Assembly (NCBI GenBank): GCA_004297645.1 | Contig: SCUG01000718.1 | Span: 1 to 6,797 of the forward strand | Direction of reading: 5' to 3' | Source of the DNA: Saprospiraceae bacterium | GTDB lineage: Bacteria; Bacteroidota; Bacteroidia; Chitinophagales; Saprospiraceae | DNA length: 6,797 nt | In this document: positions 4,786-6,797 of the stretch, in pieces | Position numbering within the stretch: position 1 is the stretch's first letter | How the letters are laid out: the number at the start of each line of letters is the position of its first letter | Program-made: the position numbers and the translations under genes | Notes under the pieces: generated by a model | Database searches by the model: none | What the model saw: the letters and a program-made list of their open reading frames with translations, nothing else | Told to the model about the DNA's origin: nothing

Positions 4786-6249
4786 CTATGGTCTCAACTT
4801 CACAGCCCGCAACATTCTCTCCCAATCTTCCTGGCCTATGACCTTAGTAAGGCGCGCGAGCAAAAGATAACCTGCGAGGTACAATACTACCGTTAATGCG
4901 AATTTCAATGAAACCGCCATATCCAATTGGTTTTTCAACAAAAAAAGAGGCAGGGCGGGCAAGGCCGCAACCGCCAGGGTTTTCAGATAATGCGCAATCG
5001 GGAATACCTCCCGGAAGGTAACTTTCAGCGCCTTTTGAATTTTGGAAAGGGAGTACCACCAGGTGAAGGTGTTGGCGATGACCGAGGCCAACGGAGGTCC
5101 CGCCACACCGAGCCATAACACGAACGGAATGCACAGCACACCGTTTATCACAAAAATATAAATGGCAGCGTAAGTGATGACCTTTGTGCTGCCTATCGCT
5201 TTTTGCATGCTGCTGTAAGAAGCCACTCGCTGGAGCAATATCAGCGAATATATGCGAAAAGGCAGGGCGGCGTTGATGTATTCTTTTGAAAATAGCATGA
5301 CGATGAATTCATCTGCTGTGACTATGAATACCATAACGAGTGGTAATACAATAGCCGACACCTTGCGGATGCTGCTGAACCAAAGGCTTAGCAGCTTTTC
5401 CTTTTCCCCTTTCAGGTGGTAGTTCACCAATTGCGGCATCATGACGGAAGCAACGGAATAGGCGATGGTGGGGATGATGGGTATCTCCCAGGCGCCCACA
5501 GTATATTCCGCAAAAACCGTCACCGGCAAAAACCACTGCACGACGTATTTATCAATTTGCCGGTTGATGCTCCAGAATATCTGAGCGATGCTCAGCGGCA
5601 CTGAATAGCTGAACAACTCGCGGATGATGCCTTTCGGCAGGGGCGCTGCCTTTTCACCTCTGAATTGGCGGAAGAAGATGGCGGCACTGAACAGCAGCCT
5701 CAAAAAACCATAAACCAACAGCCCGTATGCTATGACGGCAACTGGCTGATTAAACAGCACCGGCAGGGTTATCGCCAGAAACTGTGAAATGCCAACAATC
5801 ACATTGAGCCAGGCGGCGCCTTTAGCTTTGTCCAATGCAATGAGAACGTTGGGCAGGGGGATGGTGGGCAGTTCGAAAACCAGTAGCAGCATGAACACCC
5901 ATAAAAGCATTCTCGCCTCTTGGAAGCCTTCTTTCGATGCACTGAACCAGCCAATCAGAAACAAGACGGCTGTTCCTATCAGGGCGAAATACAACAACAG
6001 CTTCCCGATGAGCAGCGTGATGCTTTTGCGGCTTTCTTTTGGGAGTTTTTCAAAAAAATAGAAGACGCTGTCTGGCAACCCTAATTGCCCGAAAGTTTGG
6101 ACGGTGGCATACACTAACAACAGGAAAGAAATCAGGCTGAAATCTTCTTTGGGAAGTGAGCGGGTCAGGATGATGGTGGCGAGCAATTGGGCGGTGAGAG
6201 TCACCGCCCGGCTAATGGTGACAATGCCTGCCTTCCTCGTCAAACTCAT
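4786..6249 (-). CDS. Polysaccharide flippase, Wzx-like MOP superfamily
   Basis: An inner-membrane protein with about 12 to 14 predicted helices, of the MOP flippase superfamily. Such proteins move undecaprenyl-linked oligosaccharides across the membrane for polymerisation or ligation outside. The N-terminus SLTRKAGIVTISRAVTLTAQ, then LTRSLPKEDFSLISF and LGLPDSVFYFF, are typical of Bacteroidota members. In the second half, FSYSVPLSIAQIFWSINRQI and KYVVQWFLPVTVFAEYTVGA form the conserved mid-protein block. The length of 487 residues is normal. I chose ATG 6249-6247 because homology starts there and GAGAAGG lies just upstream. The frame continues upstream to a GTG at 6300 and a TTG at 6306, which would add up to 19 polar residues. 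It is convergent with the glycosyltransferase gene and divergent from the T9SS gene, so it looks monocistronic. The substrate is unknown. Confidence 0.9.
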   Translation of the reverse strand: MSLTRKAGIVTISRAVTLTAQLLATIILTRSLPKEDFSLISFLLLVYATVQTFGQLGLPDSVFYFFEKLPKESRKSITLLIGKLLLYFALIGTAVLFLIGWFSASKEGFQEARMLLWVFMLLLVFELPTIPLPNVLIALDKAKGAAWLNVIVGISQFLAITLPVLFNQPVAVIAYGLLVYGFLRLLFSAAIFFRQFRGEKAAPLPKGIIRELFSYSVPLSIAQIFWSINRQIDKYVVQWFLPVTVFAEYTVGAWEIPIIPTIAYSVASVMMPQLVNYHLKGEKEKLLSLWFSSIRKVSAIVLPLVMVFIVTADEFIVMLFSKEYINAALPFRIYSLILLQRVASYSSMQKAIGSTKVITYAAIYIFVINGVLCIPFVLWLGVAGPPLASVIANTFTWWYSLSKIQKALKVTFREVFPIAHYLKTLAVAALPALPLFLLKNQLDMAVSLKFALTVVLYLAGYLLLARLTKVIGQEDWERMLRAVKLRP

Positions 6250-6516
6250 GCCCTTCTCAGGGGCATTGTCAGTAGGTGTATCCTTGTTGGAATTACTCAC
6301 TTTCAAAATTTGTGCAAGTCAGGCTCTTAAGGTTTTGGCAAAAAATTGAAGAAGTATCTTCCGGTACAAATGACTGAGTTGATTTGAAGCCAAGGCCCTA
6401 AAATATTGGTTTTCAGGCAGGGAAAATTTGAACAAACACTGAGTCGTTGTATCGTCGGGAAATAAAAACCGGCCGCAAAAGTTGTCAATTTTAAAATAAA
6501 AACTGTTTTTACAGCC
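6250..6516. promoter_or_regulatory. Divergent intergenic region, flippase and T9SS plug genes
   Basis: This AT-rich stretch must hold the promoters of both divergent genes. I found no exact TAnnTTTG motif with a properly spaced TTTG for either direction. TATTTTAG read on the minus strand (6405 to 6398) is one mismatch away. The start of the T9SS gene is preceded by an A/T-rich leader without Shine-Dalgarno sequence, usual in this phylum. No other structure is evident. Confidence 0.35.
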
Positions 6517-6797
6517 ATGAAAAAACAACTCGCATTTTTAATCTGGATAATTCCAGCTCTTTGCCTCTGCCAGGATGAAGGCCTGCGCAATTACGACTAC
6601 GTTTACCTCGGCAACATCAAATCCGTGAAATTTCACGTCGAGGGTTTGCTGCTGAGTATGCCCATTGTGAACCTGCATTCCAACACCGCCCTGGAATTGT
6701 CGTTCGACGACCTCAGCCCCGACTACCGGGAGTATGTTTACACCTTTGTCCATTGCGATGCCGGCTGGCAACCTTCCAACCTCGTGGAATCCGAATA
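6517..6797 (+). CDS. T9SS plug protein (DUF5103), N-terminal part
   Basis: The gene starts at ATG 6517 and runs off the right edge after 93 codons. Residues 1-18 (MKKQLAFLIWIIPALCLC) form a signal peptide, so the protein is exported to the periplasm. The mature part reads YVYLGNIKSVKFHVEG, then FDDLSPDYREYVYTFVHCDA and GWQPSNLVESE. The pattern of a backbone-like strand, FDDL, Y-x-Y-x-x-x-HCD-x-x-W-x-PS and L-x-x-x-EY is the N-terminal signature of the DUF5103 family. Family members act as the plug that seals the SprA translocon of the type IX secretion system when it is empty. The Cys residues near the cleavage region do not form a good lipobox. It is divergent from the flippase gene and nothing of its C-terminal domain can be seen. 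Confidence 0.9.
   Translation, partial: MKKQLAFLIWIIPALCLCQDEGLRNYDYVYLGNIKSVKFHVEGLLLSMPIVNLHSNTALELSFDDLSPDYREYVYTFVHCDAGWQPSNLVESE

Overview
The window most likely comes from a chromosome of the phylum Bacteroidota. The strongest sign is the last gene (from 6517), which starts like the plug protein of the type IX secretion system (T9SS), a machine restricted to that phylum. Two other weaker signs agree: a TAnnTTTG promoter-like motif at 1724-1731, and little Shine-Dalgarno sequence at most starts. Base composition is near 50% GC. A lineage such as the Saprospiria would fit, but that is a guess.

Left third (1-2548) is accessory and looks decayed. It opens with the C-terminal end of an unidentified plus-strand gene, whose last codons and stop lie in a long hairpin. 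A small inverted-repeat element (176-234) follows. Next, on the minus strand, is a nucleotidyltransferase/HEPN pair (MNT antitoxin, then HEPN toxin) with a 4-base ATGA overlap; the HEPN gene carries an apparent 1-base frameshift. The MNT frame has no ATG and its 5' end overlaps, in another frame, a remnant resembling the membrane-hairpin N-terminus of a DUF58 protein. A 203-bp palindromic MITE-like element (1254-1456) comes next, then a gene-poor stretch, then a DUF4058 gene that also carries a 1-base frameshift at its eleventh codon.

The right two thirds hold intact genes. They are a DNA-3-methyladenine glycosylase (mpg), a 148-bp palindromic element related to the one at 176-234, a GT4 glycosyltransferase, a convergent MOP-type polysaccharide flippase, and the divergent start of the T9SS plug gene.

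The glycosyltransferase and flippase plausibly serve the same surface-polysaccharide pathway, although they are convergent and cannot share an operon. mpg is a stand-alone base-excision repair gene. The MNT-HEPN pair would have been a toxin-antitoxin or phage-defence module. I found no clearly new system. The most unusual material is the left accessory region: two families of nonautonomous palindromic repeats, two independent 1-base frameshifts, and an MNT gene laid over a DUF58 remnant.
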